A stretch of DNA of 64,000 nucleotides from JAKFEE01 sp036675815 (GTDB lineage Bacteria; Pseudomonadota; Alphaproteobacteria; Rhodospirillales; Magnetospirillaceae), in assembly GCA_036675815.1 (NCBI GenBank), contig JAKFEE010000033.1, forward strand, positions 1 to 64,000. Direction: 5' to 3'. The translations under genes were made by a program, and so were the position numbers. Under the pieces are notes generated by a model. The model was not told where the DNA came from, ran no database searches, and saw only the letters and a program-made list of their open reading frames with translations. Of the stretch, positions 8,416 to 20,797 are shown piece by piece; position 1 is the first letter of the stretch; each line of letters opens with the position of its first letter.

Positions 8416-9783
8416 GTGATCATTGACGGAGCAGCCACGCGGTCTTGTGATCGGGTGAGGCCGCCGGCATTTGAGCGCGTCAGCAGGATTTTCGGCGGCT
8501 GGGAACGCGCTGGCCGTCTGCGTCGGCTGTTATGTGCTCTGGGGTTCGTGGCCATCGTGGCGCCATGGTGGCGCACGGTGGCGGCGGCGGAGATTTCCAT
8601 AGCCTGTGGCGCTCTCGGCGTCGAACTCCAGCTTTGCACCGACGCGGTGGCCGAATGGGAGCGGCAGACCGACAACCGGGTGAACATCGTCACCACCCCC
8701 AACTCCTCGACCGACCGGCTGGCGCTTTACCTGCAGATGCTCGCCTCGCACACCGACGATATCGATGTCCTGCAGATCGACGTGGTGTGGTCGGGCATGC
8801 TGGCCACGCATCTCATCGACCTGCACCCCCAGGTGGGCGATGCGCCCAAGGCTCATTTCCCATCGCTGATCGCCAACGATACCGTGGACGGGCGGCTCGT
8901 CGCCATGCCGTGGTGGGCCGATGTGGGCGTGCTCTACTATCGCAAGGATCTGCTCGAGCGTTACGGGCATGCGCCGCCCACCACGTGGCGGGAGATGACC
9001 GAAACCGCCCGCGCCATCCAGGAGGCCGAGCGGGCGCGGGGCAATCCGCGCATGTGGGGTTTTGTCTTCCAGGGGCGGGCCTATGAGGGCCTGACCTGCA
9101 ACGTGCTGGAGTGGATCGATTCTTTCGGCGGCGGCACCATCGTCGACGCGGGCGGCGCGATCACCATCAACAATCCCCGCGCCATCGAGGCGCTGACCCT
9201 GGCGGCGAGCTGGGTCGGCGACATCGCCCCGCGTGGCGTGCTGAACTATGATGAGGAGGCGGCCCGCGGCGTATTCCAAACCGGCAACGCCGTCTTCATG
9301 CGCAACTGGCCTTATGCCTGGGCGTTGGCGCAGGGCGAGGGGAGCCCGGTGCGCGGGAAGGTCGGCGTCATACCGCTGCCACGCGGCGGCCCCGGTGGCA
9401 AGACCTCGGGCACCCTCGGCGGCTGGCATCTGGCGGTATCGCGCTATTCCAAGCACCCCGAGGCGGCGGCCGACTTGGTGGCCTTCCTGACCAGCCGCGA
9501 GCAGCAGAAGAAGCGGGCCATCGCCGCCGCCTATAACCCGACCATCCCGTCCCTTTATGACGATGCCGAGGTGCTGGCCGCCAATCCGTTCTTCGGCGCT
9601 CTCCGCGAACCGCTGCGCAATGCCGCGGCGCGGCCGTCGCGCGTGGCCGGCGCCCACTACAACCGCCTGTCCAGCGATGTCTGGCGCGCCACTCACGACG
9701 TTCTATCGGGCGCGCCGGTGGCACCGCGGCTGGCGCAGCTGGAGGCGGAACTCGACCGGCTGAAATACAGGGCGCGCTGGTGA
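8416..9783 (+). CDS. ABC transporter sugar-binding protein (trehalose/maltose type)
   Basis: An extracellular solute-binding protein of family 1, about 455 aa from this start. A membrane-targeting segment (LLCALGFVAIVAPWW, about residues 37-51) ends in a VAAAE cleavage region, and the mature protein begins with EISIACGALGVE. The pattern DIDVLQIDVVWSGMLA matches the ThuE/trehalose-maltose binding proteins. The true start is uncertain: ATG 8311, GTG 8416 and GTG 8455 are all in frame; I chose 8416 as a compromise. The stop overlaps the first permease gene. The sugar is inferred from family resemblance only. Confidence 0.85.
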   Translation: MIIDGAATRSCDRVRPPAFERVSRIFGGWERAGRLRRLLCALGFVAIVAPWWRTVAAAEISIACGALGVELQLCTDAVAEWERQTDNRVNIVTTPNSSTDRLALYLQMLASHTDDIDVLQIDVVWSGMLATHLIDLHPQVGDAPKAHFPSLIANDTVDGRLVAMPWWADVGVLYYRKDLLERYGHAPPTTWREMTETARAIQEAERARGNPRMWGFVFQGRAYEGLTCNVLEWIDSFGGGTIVDAGGAITINNPRAIEALTLAASWVGDIAPRGVLNYDEEAARGVFQTGNAVFMRNWPYAWALAQGEGSPVRGKVGVIPLPRGGPGGKTSGTLGGWHLAVSRYSKHPEAAADLVAFLTSREQQKKRAIAAAYNPTIPSLYDDAEVLAANPFFGALREPLRNAAARPSRVAGAHYNRLSSDVWRATHDVLSGAPVAPRLAQLEAELDRLKYRARW

Positions 9784-10708
9784 TGGCCGACGGACGCGGC
9801 AGCGCGATGTCGCGCGAGCGCGTCCGGTCGGCGTGGCTGTTCCTGGCGCCCATGTTGCTCGTATTGGCCGTGGTCGCCCTGTGGCCGCTGGCCCGCACCG
9901 CCTATTTCAGCCTGACCAACGCCACGCTGGTCGACATGGCCAACTACGAGTTCGTCGGCCTGGGCAACTACCTCGCCTATGACCGCGGGCGCTGGTACGG
10001 CGTGCTCAGCGACCCGCAATGGCTGGCCGCCCTGCACAACACCTTGGTCTTCGCCGTGATCTCGGTGACGCTGGAGACGGTGTTGGGGGTGCTGTTCGCG
10101 GTGCTGCTCAACATCGATTTTCGCGGGCGGGGGCTGATGCGGGCGGCGCTCCTCATCCCCTGGGCGATCCCGACGGTGGTTTCGGCCAAGATGTGGGGGT
10201 GGATGCTGAACGACCAGTTCGGGGTGGTGAACGACGCCCTGATACGGCTCGGCCTGATCGCCGCGCCAGTAGCCTGGCTGGCCGAACCGCACCTGGTGAT
10301 GACGTCGGTGATCATTGCCGACGTGTGGAAGACCACGCCCTTCGTCGCCCTGCTGGTACTGGCGGGCCTGCAGATGGTACCGAAGGACTGCTACGAGGCG
10401 GCCCGCGTCGATGGCATTCATCCGGTGCGGGTGTTCGTCCAGGTCACGCTGCCGCTCATTCGGCCAGCCCTGGCGGTGGCGGTGATCTTCCGCCTGCTCG
10501 ACGCCATGCGCATGTTCGATCTCGTCTACGTCATGACCGGCACCACCGACGCCACGATGACGCTGTCGGTGTTCGCGCGCCGCGAGTTGGTCGATTTCCA
10601 GGACGTCGGCTACGGCTCGGCGGCCTCGACCTTGGTATTCTTCGTCATCGCCCTGATGACCGCCCTTTACCTGATGGCCATGCGCCTCGATCTCGACGGG
10701 AGGCGGCG

Positions 10709-10712
<4 letters not shown>
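9783..10712 (+). CDS. ABC sugar transporter permease 1 (MalF/ThuF type)
   Basis: This 309-aa inner-membrane protein has about six helices and the EAA loop YEAARVDGIHPVRVFVQVTL that docks on the ATPase. The ATG at 9783 shares a base with the stop of the binding-protein gene (TGATG); a GTG three bases upstream and an internal ATG (MSRERVRS) are alternatives. It acts with the next two genes to import the ligand captured in the periplasm. Confidence 0.9.
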
Positions 10713-11536
<824 letters not shown>

Positions 11537-11540
11537 GGAC

Positions 11541-12659
11541 ATGGCCCGGGTGAAACTGCAAAATCTCGGCAAGCGCTTCGGGGATGTCGCGGTGATCCGC
11601 GACATCGACCTGGAGATCGGCGACGGTGAGTTCGTCGTCTTCGTCGGCCCGTCGGGTTGCGGCAAGTCAACGCTGTTGCGCCTGATCGCCGGCCTTGAGG
11701 AGGTTTCCGCCGGCTCGATCGACATCGGCGGGCGCGACGTCACCCATCTGACGCCGGCCAAGCGCGGCGTCGCCATGGTGTTTCAGTCCTACGCCCTCTA
11801 TCCGCACATGGACGTCTATCGCAACATCGCCTTCGGCCTCACCTTGGCGAAGGTGGCCAAGGAGACGGTGGCGGCGCGGGTGCGCCGGGTTGCCGAGATG
11901 CTGCAGATCGACGGCCTGCTGCACCGGCGGCCGCGCGAGCTGTCGGGCGGCCAGCGCCAGCGGGTGGCCATTGCCCGCGCCATCGTGCGCGAACCGGCGG
12001 TGTTCCTGTTCGACGAGCCCCTGTCCAATCTCGACGCCGCGCTGCGGGCGCGCACTCGTGTGGAAATCGCCCGCCTGCACGAGGCGCTGGCGGCGACCAT
12101 GGTCTACGTCACCCACGACCAGCTCGAGGCCATGACCCTGGCCGATCGCATCGTGCTGCTCAATGCCGGCCGTATCGAACAGGCCGGCACGCCCGCCGAG
12201 CTCTACCACCGGCCCGCCACCCGCTTTGCCGCCGAGTTCATGGGCTCACCGACGATGAACCTGCTGCCGGTGGAAGTTCGTGCCGGCGAGATCGTGCTGA
12301 CCACCGGCGAGCGGCTGAGCGCCCCCGGTTACGCCGATGTCGGCCGCGCCGATCTCGGGCTGCGCCCCGAGAATCTCGCCGTGGCGGCGACGGCCGAGGC
12401 CGACGTGTTGGCGGCGCATGTGGTCATGGTCGAGGAGTTGGGCGAGGCCCGCATCGTCCATGCGGCCCTGGCCGACGGCACCACGCTGGCGGCGCGGCTC
12501 GGCGCCAGCGCCCTGCGCCCCCGCAAAGGCGACAGCCTGCACCTGCGCCCCGACCTGCGCCGCCTGCACCTGTTCGACCCCGTCGGGCGGCGAATCGAGG
12601 GGGTGGCGGTGGATGCTGACCCTGCGGCCGGCCCGCCTCTGACGGGACCGCGCGGATAG
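11541..12659 (+). CDS. ABC sugar importer ATPase (MalK/UgpC/ThuK type)
   Basis: The 372-aa nucleotide-binding subunit has all core motifs: Walker A GPSGCGKST, Q-loop QSYALYPHM, signature LSGGQRQRVAIARAI, Walker B VFLFDEPLSNLD and the H-loop THDQ. Residues from about 240 on form the OB-fold regulatory domain of the MalK group, including LGLRPENLAV. It energises the two permeases upstream. No sugar-specific regulator or catabolic gene lies next to the operon, so the substrate stays open. Confidence 0.93.
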   Translation: MARVKLQNLGKRFGDVAVIRDIDLEIGDGEFVVFVGPSGCGKSTLLRLIAGLEEVSAGSIDIGGRDVTHLTPAKRGVAMVFQSYALYPHMDVYRNIAFGLTLAKVAKETVAARVRRVAEMLQIDGLLHRRPRELSGGQRQRVAIARAIVREPAVFLFDEPLSNLDAALRARTRVEIARLHEALAATMVYVTHDQLEAMTLADRIVLLNAGRIEQAGTPAELYHRPATRFAAEFMGSPTMNLLPVEVRAGEIVLTTGERLSAPGYADVGRADLGLRPENLAVAATAEADVLAAHVVMVEELGEARIVHAALADGTTLAARLGASALRPRKGDSLHLRPDLRRLHLFDPVGRRIEGVAVDADPAAGPPLTGPRG

Positions 12660-12832
12660 CGGCCCGTTTCGAATGGATGCACGAACTGATGACCTGCATA
12701 GCTCGGTCTGCCCACGCCAGCGGACAGCAGCGGTCTGACGTGGTGCGCCGCCCGATTTGACTGTCGGGTGATTGCGAGGCGTCGGGTTCGGGCGGCGCCG
12801 ACGCGGGCGCGGAACAGGATGCTGCGCGTCAT
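12660..12832. other. Gene-free stretch between ABC operon and dioxygenase
   Basis: I see no supported gene here. A minus-strand frame starts at 12832 behind a Shine-Dalgarno-like GAGAGGT, but it runs straight into the ATPase gene antisense and its product is arginine-rich, so it is not called. Confidence 0.4.
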
Positions 12833-12851
12833 GTTTACCTCTCAAGTAAAC
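12833..12851. promoter_or_regulatory. Palindrome upstream of the dioxygenase, possible HxlR-type operator
   Basis: GTTTAC and GTAAAC are separated by seven bases, about 40 bases before the dioxygenase start. Dyads of the form GTTAC-n-GTAAC are bound by HxlR-family regulators, whose genes often stand divergently next to such oxidoreductases. No HxlR gene lies here, so the link is inference. Confidence 0.35.
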
Positions 12852-12889
12852 TCGCCGAGACCCTCCGTGACGTGGCCGTCGGGGTATCC

Positions 12890-13738
12890 ATGGTGAACCA
12901 CATGCCGGTGTTGTTTGTCGGGCATGGCAGCCCGATGAACACCCTGGAAGCGAACCGCTTTACCCATGCATGGAGAAGGTTGGGGGCCGCCGTGCCGCGT
13001 CCGCGCGCCCTCCTTGTTGTTTCGGCGCACTGGTATATCGGCGCCACCGCGGTCACCGCCATGGCGCGGCCTCGGACAATCCATGATTTCTACGGCTTCC
13101 CGCCCGCCTTGTTCGCCTTCGACTATCCGGCGCCGGGCGCGCCCGAGATTGCGGCGGAGATCGTCGAAACCGTCAAACCGTCATGGGTCGGCCTTGACTT
13201 GGAATGGGGCCTGGACCACGGCACATGGAGCATCCTGGCCCATATGTATCCTTCGGCGGATGTTCCCGTCGTGCAGCTCTCGATCAATGCGCTCAAGCCG
13301 CTCGATTACCATCTGGAGCTAGCGGCGCGCTTGGCGCCGCTGAGGGAAAAGGGCGTCCTTGTCATTGCCAGCGGCAACATCGTTCATAATCTTCGCGTGA
13401 TCGATTGGAACCATCCTGACGCCGCCTTCGCGTGGGCCGAGCGCTTCGACGAGGCGGTGCACCACCGGCTGGCCAGCGATCCCGGCGGTATTCTGTCTGT
13501 GACCGAACACCCCGACTACCGGCTGGCGGTTCCTACTCCGGAGCATTTCGTCCCACTGCTCTACGTCGCCGGCCTGTCAAGCAAGGAAGAACCTCCCCTG
13601 CCGGTGATCCGTGGCTATGCGATGGGGTCCCTGTCGATGACGTGCTACGCGGTGGGCGGCGAAGTCGCCCCGGTCGACGCGGGAACCGCCGCCGCCTCTC
13701 TGCCCCCCGGCATACCGCCCGACGAGACGAACACCTGA
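12890..13738 (+). CDS. ygiD: DODA/LigB-family extradiol dioxygenase (YgiD-like)
   Basis: The 282-aa protein matches the class III extradiol ring-opening dioxygenases called 4,5-DOPA dioxygenase (YgiD). Metal-ligand histidines are visible in GHGSPMN (near residue 12), SAHWY, DHGTWS and SGNIVHNL. The family uses one Zn2+ or Fe2+; the natural bacterial substrate is poorly known. I chose the ATG at 12890 (MVNHMPVLFVGHG); a GTG at 12872 is in frame. The gene stands alone, convergent with gyrB, with a palindrome upstream that may be its operator. Confidence 0.88.
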   Translation: MVNHMPVLFVGHGSPMNTLEANRFTHAWRRLGAAVPRPRALLVVSAHWYIGATAVTAMARPRTIHDFYGFPPALFAFDYPAPGAPEIAAEIVETVKPSWVGLDLEWGLDHGTWSILAHMYPSADVPVVQLSINALKPLDYHLELAARLAPLREKGVLVIASGNIVHNLRVIDWNHPDAAFAWAERFDEAVHHRLASDPGGILSVTEHPDYRLAVPTPEHFVPLLYVAGLSSKEEPPLPVIRGYAMGSLSMTCYAVGGEVAPVDAGTAAASLPPGIPPDETNT

Positions 13739-13739
13739 C

Positions 13740-13760
13740 GGGACCCGACGCGACGGGTCC

Positions 13761-13761
<1 letters not shown>
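13740..13761. terminator. Hairpin between convergent ygiD and gyrB
   Basis: GGGACCCG pairs perfectly with CGGGTCCC across a six-base loop. It fills the 22-base gap between the two convergent stop codons, touching the gyrB TAG. Neither side has a clear U-run, so a bidirectional terminator or 3' end protector is the likely role. Confidence 0.5.
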
Positions 13762-16199
<2,438 letters not shown>

Positions 16200-16220
16200 G
16201 TCGATCCTTACCTTGCGTTC

Positions 16221-17312
16221 CTAGGCCACGGCGCCGTCGACGACGTGGACGTACTGGGCTCGCGCGCCGAGGCCGGCGAAGTGGGCGGCATCGGTGCCGG
16301 TGAGCCAGCTTTGCGCCGCCATCGCGGCAATCTCGTCGAACAGCGCCGCGCGGCGGGCGCCATCCAGATGGGCCGCCACCTCGTCGAGCAGCAGCACCGG
16401 GGCGGTCCCCCGTGCCGCCGCCTGGGCGCGCGCCTGCGCCAGCACGATCGACACCAGCAGCGCCTTCTGCTCACCGGTCGAGCACGTCTCGGCCGGCATG
16501 TCCTTGGCGACGTGCCGCACCCGCAGGTCGCTGCGGTGCGGGCCCTCGCCGGCGCCGCCGCTTTCGGCATCGCGGCCGCGGCCCGCCGCCAACCGCTGAC
16601 GCAGGCGTTCCTCGGCCTCCTCGGGCGTCATGTCGTCCAGCCACGTCTCGACCCCGGCGACGCCCAGGGCCGCGGCCGGAAAAGGCCCGCCGTCGGTCAT
16701 CGTCGCCTGCAGCCGCGCCACCGTCGCCCGGCGCGCCGCCGCCATCGCCACGCCGCGGGCGGCCATGTCGGCCTCGAGCCGCGCCAGCCAAGTCGGCTCG
16801 GCGCGGCCCAGGCGCAGCAGGCGCGCGCGCTCGCGCAAGGCGTGCTCATAGCCGCTGGCGCGTCCGGCATGCGCCGGATCGAAGCCCAGCACCAGGCGGT
16901 CGAGGAAACGCCGGCGCCCCGCCGCGCCCTCCTGGAACAGCCGGTCCATCGCCGGCGTCAGCCAGATGGCGCTGAACGCCTCGGCCAGGGCCGCCTGACT
17001 CTTTGCCGTTCGCCCGTCCAGCCGCACGATACGCCGCTCGGTGCCGGGTTCGGTGCCGGTGCCGATGGTCACCGCGCCTTCGGGCCGGGCCACCGTTGCC
17101 GCCACCCCCCAGCTCGCGTCCGGCTCGGCGCCGTGGCGCGTCACCTCCGACAGCCGCGCCCGGCGCAAGCCGCGCCCGGGGGTCAGAAAGGACAGGGCTT
17201 CGAGCACGTTGGTCTTGCCGGCACCGTTCTCCCCCCACAGCACGACCGGGCGGGGGTCCGTGTCGAGGCGCAGGAAGCGATAGTTGCGGAAATCGGTCAG
17301 TGTCAGGCGCAT
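16221..17312 (-). CDS. recF: DNA replication and repair protein RecF
   Basis: From this ATG the product has 363 aa, with the N-terminal MRLTLTDFRNYRFL, Walker A GENGAGKTN and the C-terminal ABC-type signature STGEQKALL and VLLLDEVAAHLD. RecF loads RecA at gaps with RecO and RecR. An in-frame GTG at 17363 would add 17 residues and overlap the dnaN stop as GTGA, so translational coupling from the longer start is a real alternative. I kept the ATG because the conserved family region begins there. Confidence 0.95.
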   Translation of the reverse strand: MRLTLTDFRNYRFLRLDTDPRPVVLWGENGAGKTNVLEALSFLTPGRGLRRARLSEVTRHGAEPDASWGVAATVARPEGAVTIGTGTEPGTERRIVRLDGRTAKSQAALAEAFSAIWLTPAMDRLFQEGAAGRRRFLDRLVLGFDPAHAGRASGYEHALRERARLLRLGRAEPTWLARLEADMAARGVAMAAARRATVARLQATMTDGGPFPAAALGVAGVETWLDDMTPEEAEERLRQRLAAGRGRDAESGGAGEGPHRSDLRVRHVAKDMPAETCSTGEQKALLVSIVLAQARAQAAARGTAPVLLLDEVAAHLDGARRAALFDEIAAMAAQSWLTGTDAAHFAGLGARAQYVHVVDGAVA

Positions 17313-17359
17313 GACCGCCACGGCCGACCGGTCATCAATGGCGCCGGGTCGCGTGTCGC

Positions 17360-18478
17360 TCACACCCGCATCGGCATCAGCACGTAGACGGCACTGGCGT
17401 CGGCGACGTCGCGCACCACGGTCGGCGAGGCGGCGTCGGCCATGGCGAAACGCGCGGCATCCCCCTCGATCTGCGACAGGATGTCGAGTAGATAGCGCGA
17501 GTTGAAGCCGATTTCGATGGCCGGCGCCTGATACGAGGCCTCGAGCTCCTCGGTCGCGCTGCCGTTCTCCGGGCTCGAGGCGGAGAGCACGAGCTGGCCC
17601 TTGTCGGCCGCCAGCTTGATCGCCCGCGACTTCTCGGTGGAGATGGCGGCGACGCGGTCGACCGCCTGGGCCAGGGTCTTGCAGTCGACCTCGAGCACCT
17701 TGTCGTTGTCGACCGGGATCACCCGCTCGTAGTCGGGGAAGGTCCCGTCGATCAGCTTCGAGGTCAGCGCGGCATTGTCGAAAGCGAAATGGATCTTGGT
17801 CTCGGACAGCGACACCGTGACCTCCACCGCGGTTTCCTCGATCAGCTTGCGCAACTCGGCGACCGTCTTGCGCGGCACGATGATGCCCGGCATGCCGTAG
17901 GCGCCCTCGGGCAACGGCACCTCGACCCGCGCCAGCCGATGACCGTCGGTCGCCACCGCCCGCAGCACGCGCAGCCCCTCGCTTTCGGTGGCATGCAGGT
18001 AGATGCCGTTCAGGTAGTAACGGGTCTCCTCGGTCGAGATGGCGAAGCGCGTCCGATCGATCAGGCCCTTCAGTTCCTCGGCCGCCAGGGTGAAGACATA
18101 GGGCAACTCGCCGCCCGACATTACCGGGAAGTCCTCGACCGGCAGGCAGGCCAGCGAGAACTTCGAGCGGCCCGAGCGCAGCGTCAGCTGGCCGCTGTCG
18201 CTGGAGTGATCGAGCTCCACCTGCGAGCCCTCGGGCAGCTTGCGCACGATCTCGTACAACGTGTGCGCCGGGGCGGTGGTGGCGCCGGTGCGCACCACGT
18301 CGGCCGCGACGGTCTCGACAATGTCGAGGTCCATGTCGGTGGCATTGAGCCCCAAAGTGCCGGTGCGGCCTTCCAGGCGGACGTTGGACAGGATCGGAAT
18401 GGTGTTGCGCCGTTCCACCACGCTCTGCACGTGGGCGAGGGACTTCAACAGCGCGGCACGTTCGATGGTAAGCTTCAT
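17360..18478 (-). CDS. dnaN: DNA polymerase III sliding clamp (beta subunit)
   Basis: This 372-aa protein has the usual length and the three repeated clamp domains. It begins MKLTIERAALLKSLAHVQSV and ends VLMPMRV, matching the conserved MPMR terminus. It encircles DNA and tethers polymerase III. It lies between dnaA (180 bases upstream) and recF (end overlaps the possible recF GTG). Confidence 0.98.
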   Translation of the reverse strand: MKLTIERAALLKSLAHVQSVVERRNTIPILSNVRLEGRTGTLGLNATDMDLDIVETVAADVVRTGATTAPAHTLYEIVRKLPEGSQVELDHSSDSGQLTLRSGRSKFSLACLPVEDFPVMSGGELPYVFTLAAEELKGLIDRTRFAISTEETRYYLNGIYLHATESEGLRVLRAVATDGHRLARVEVPLPEGAYGMPGIIVPRKTVAELRKLIEETAVEVTVSLSETKIHFAFDNAALTSKLIDGTFPDYERVIPVDNDKVLEVDCKTLAQAVDRVAAISTEKSRAIKLAADKGQLVLSASSPENGSATEELEASYQAPAIEIGFNSRYLLDILSQIEGDAARFAMADAASPTVVRDVADASAVYVLMPMRV

Positions 18479-18530
18479 GTCCGAAGGCTGCCTTTGCGGG
18501 TACGTTCCGACCCCTGGTCGGGGGCGGCAC

Positions 18531-18558
18531 AGTATAGCAGAAGCCCTTGAGAATCGAA
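18531..18558 (-). promoter_or_regulatory. Candidate dnaN promoter
   Basis: On the minus strand TATACT (18531-18536) is a good -10 element, preceded 16 bases upstream by a weak TTCGAT. It lies in the dnaA-dnaN gap about 55 bases before the dnaN ATG. A leader hairpin, CCGACC/GGTCGG at 18507-18521, follows it. Confidence 0.35.
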
Positions 18559-18658
18559 GCGGAATCGGCGCGGCGAAGGTCGCCTGGCGGTTGATGGCGC
18601 GCGGCCAAAAATGGCGGCGGCCGCGCCGCTCGCAGGTTCGTGCCGCCGGCGGCCCGCC

Positions 18659-20041
18659 TCAGCTTTCCAGCATGCGGCGCAACAGCTCGACGTCCTCGGC
18701 GAAGGAGCTGTCGGCTTCGCGCAGTTCCTCGACCTTCTTCACCGCATGCATGACGGTGGTGTGGTCGCGGCCGCCGAATTTGCGGCCGATTTCGGGCAGC
18801 GAACGGGCGGTGAGCTGTTTGGCGAGATACATGGCCACCTGCCGCGGCCGCGCCACCTGGCGGGCGCGCCGCGCCGAGTGCATGTCGGCGACGCGAATGT
18901 TGAAGTGCTCGGCGACCTTCTTCTGGATTTCCTCGATGGTGATGCGACGGTCGTTGGCACGCAACAGGTCGTGCAGCACCTCTTGCGTGCTCTCCAGGGT
19001 CACCGGCCGGCCCACCAGTTGGGCGTGGGCGACGACCCGGTTCAGCGCGCCTTCCAGCTCGCGCACGTTCGAGGCGATCTTGTGTGCCAGGAACTCCTTG
19101 ACCTTTGGCGGCACGTCGAAGCCCAGCATGTCGGCCTTGGCGTCGAGAATCCCTAAGCGCAGCTCGTAGGTCGTGGCATGGATGTCGGCGACCAGGCCGC
19201 AACCCAGCCGCGACTTCAGGCGATCCTCCATGCCGGCGAGGTCCGACGGCGACTTGTCGGCGGAAATGACGATCTGCCGCCCCTGGTCGACCAACGAGTT
19301 GAAGGTGTGGAAGAACTCTTCCTGGGTCGAATCCTTGCCGCCGATGAACTGTACGTCGTCGACCATCAGCACGTCGACCGAGCGGAACTGCTCCTTGAAC
19401 GACATCGTGTCCTGATAGCGCAGGGCCCGAATGAAGCGGTACATGAACTTCTCGGCCGACAGATACAGCACCGTGCGGTGCGGCGCCCGTTCGCGAATAT
19501 GCCAAGCGATGGCGTGCATCAGGTGCGTCTTGCCGAGGCCGACACCGCCATAGAGGAACAACGGATTGAACGACACCTGGTCCGATTCGGCAATGCGCCG
19601 CGCCGCCGCGTAGGCAAACTCGTTGGGCTTGCCGGTGACGAAATTCTTGAAGGTGTAGCGGGGATCGAGCGGCGCGCCGATGTCGTCGGCGGCTCCCGCC
19701 GCCTCGGCCGCCGCCATCGGCGCCGGGGCGGGGGGCACAGGCGTGGCGGCTGGTGCCGCCGGCTTGGCCGCCGCGGTTTCGACGAACACCTCGACCGACC
19801 GCACGCTCGGGTCCTCGCCGATCCACAGGCTGCGCAGGCGGTCGCCATAATGGGTGACAACCCAGTCGCGCAGGAATCGCGTGGGTGCCGCCAGACGCAC
19901 CGCGCCCTCGCGCACGTCGCCGAGGCTAAGGGGTTTCAGCCAGCTCTTGAACGCGGTCTCGCCATACTCCTCGCGTAGCCGCGCCTGAATCCGCTGCCAC
20001 CGCGCTTCGAGCACCTCGTCCATGCCGACCGCCAAAGCCAT
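18659..20041 (-). CDS. dnaA: Chromosomal replication initiator DnaA
   Basis: The 460-aa product has domain I (from about VLEARWQRIQARLREEYG), an alanine/proline linker at about residues 85-115, AAA+ Walker A GGVGLGKTHL and Walker B VLMVDDVQF, and the C-terminal box-binding signature GGRDHTTVMHAVKK. I chose the ATG at 20041 (MALAVGMDEVLEARW). The frame is open 96 bases upstream but that part is unlike DnaA. A further ATG, at MDEVLEARW, is six codons in. DnaA melts the origin; no cluster of DnaA boxes is visible next to the gene. Confidence 0.97.
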   Translation of the reverse strand: MALAVGMDEVLEARWQRIQARLREEYGETAFKSWLKPLSLGDVREGAVRLAAPTRFLRDWVVTHYGDRLRSLWIGEDPSVRSVEVFVETAAAKPAAPAATPVPPAPAPMAAAEAAGAADDIGAPLDPRYTFKNFVTGKPNEFAYAAARRIAESDQVSFNPLFLYGGVGLGKTHLMHAIAWHIRERAPHRTVLYLSAEKFMYRFIRALRYQDTMSFKEQFRSVDVLMVDDVQFIGGKDSTQEEFFHTFNSLVDQGRQIVISADKSPSDLAGMEDRLKSRLGCGLVADIHATTYELRLGILDAKADMLGFDVPPKVKEFLAHKIASNVRELEGALNRVVAHAQLVGRPVTLESTQEVLHDLLRANDRRITIEEIQKKVAEHFNIRVADMHSARRARQVARPRQVAMYLAKQLTARSLPEIGRKFGGRDHTTVMHAVKKVEELREADSSFAEDVELLRRMLES

Positions 20042-20360
20042 GTTCCGGACCCCCGGCACGCCCCATCCCATTGCTGAAAACAGCCAGAATTCGCGGCTGC
20101 GTCCAAATCGGGCAAGACAACCCGACCAATGACGCACCTGCGGACTGGCCCCGCTGAACTACGCTTACGACCCCCTGGCCACCCATGCATTCCCTAATCA
20201 GCTTTTTTCAGGCGGATTTCTTGTTCTGTTGTTCCGCCCGACTGTAGGGATAATCCATGCGGTGGGGTCATGAATGTACCCGGCCGCGGCTTCGAAGGCA
20301 ACGTGACCGAAAAGGGAACGCGCGAAAATTGATGATGAAAGATCTACCGCAACGCGATAA
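20042..20360. other. dnaA leader region, no origin signature found
   Basis: This gap between rpsT and dnaA carries the dnaA promoter by position, but I see no convincing -35/-10 pair. Only one loose DnaA-box-like word, TTATCCCTA on the minus strand near 20250, is present, so it is not called as oriC. A spaced inverted repeat GGCGGA/TCCGCC lies at about 20212-20238. Confidence 0.3.
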
Positions 20361-20384
20361 GGCCGTGCCCTTGCGGGCACAGCC
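20361..20384 (-). terminator. Stem-loop downstream of rpsT
   Basis: On the minus strand, GTGCCC pairs with GGGCAC around GCAA; a mismatch and three more G-C pairs extend the stem. TTAT follows directly. It lies 27 bases after the rpsT stop, which fits a terminator separating rpsT from dnaA, though the U-run is short. Confidence 0.45.
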
Positions 20385-20411
20385 TCGCCGCAACACGTCA
20401 GATTGTGAAGC

Positions 20412-20678
20412 TTAGGCCTGCAGAGCCTTGAGCCGCGCAGCCAGGCGCGAGACCTTGCGCGAGGCGGTGTTCTTGTGCAGCACGCCAGCCTGGGCGCCGC
20501 GCATCAGCTCCGGCTCGGCCGCCGCCAGCGCCACCCGGGCGCCATCCTGATCGCCGGCGGCGAGCGCCAGTTCGACCTTCTTGACGAAGGTGCGGATGCG
20601 GCTGGTGCGGGAACGGTTCACGGCGGTGCGCTTGACCGTCTGGCGGATGCGCTTCTTAGCCGACTTGTGATGGGCCAT
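20412..20678 (-). CDS. rpsT: 30S ribosomal protein S20
   Basis: This 88-aa, lysine- and arginine-rich protein starts MAHHKSAKKRIRQTVKR and ends with KVSRLAARLKALQA, the S20 pattern. It binds 16S rRNA early in 30S assembly. It lies upstream of dnaA on the same strand, with a stem-loop after it. Confidence 0.98.
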   Translation of the reverse strand: MAHHKSAKKRIRQTVKRTAVNRSRTSRIRTFVKKVELALAAGDQDGARVALAAAEPELMRGAQAGVLHKNTASRKVSRLAARLKALQA

Positions 20679-20797
20679 GTGACAACCTTGCTGCGACGCT
20701 GAAATCGGAAGGCGCGGTTATATGGCGGCAACGCCCTGCCGTCAAGCCGTGAATCGGCCGCCGCCCGGCGCCGCGATGCGCCGGCGGCCCGGAATCG

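Noticed and set aside
12329..12832. Minus-strand frame starting behind a Shine-Dalgarno-like GAGAGGT next to the palindrome, considered as a divergent HxlR regulator
   Set aside because: The translation has no helix-turn-helix or HxlR features and runs antisense to the ABC ATPase.
16221..19826. Continuous minus-strand frame of about 1200 codons through recF, dnaN and dnaA
   Set aside because: Only its last 363 codons are recF; the rest reads dnaN and dnaA out of frame and looks random, so it is not a giant fusion.
20042..20411. Chromosome origin between rpsT and dnaA
   Set aside because: Only one loose DnaA-box-like word and no AT-rich unwinding stretch; alphaproteobacterial origins often lie elsewhere.
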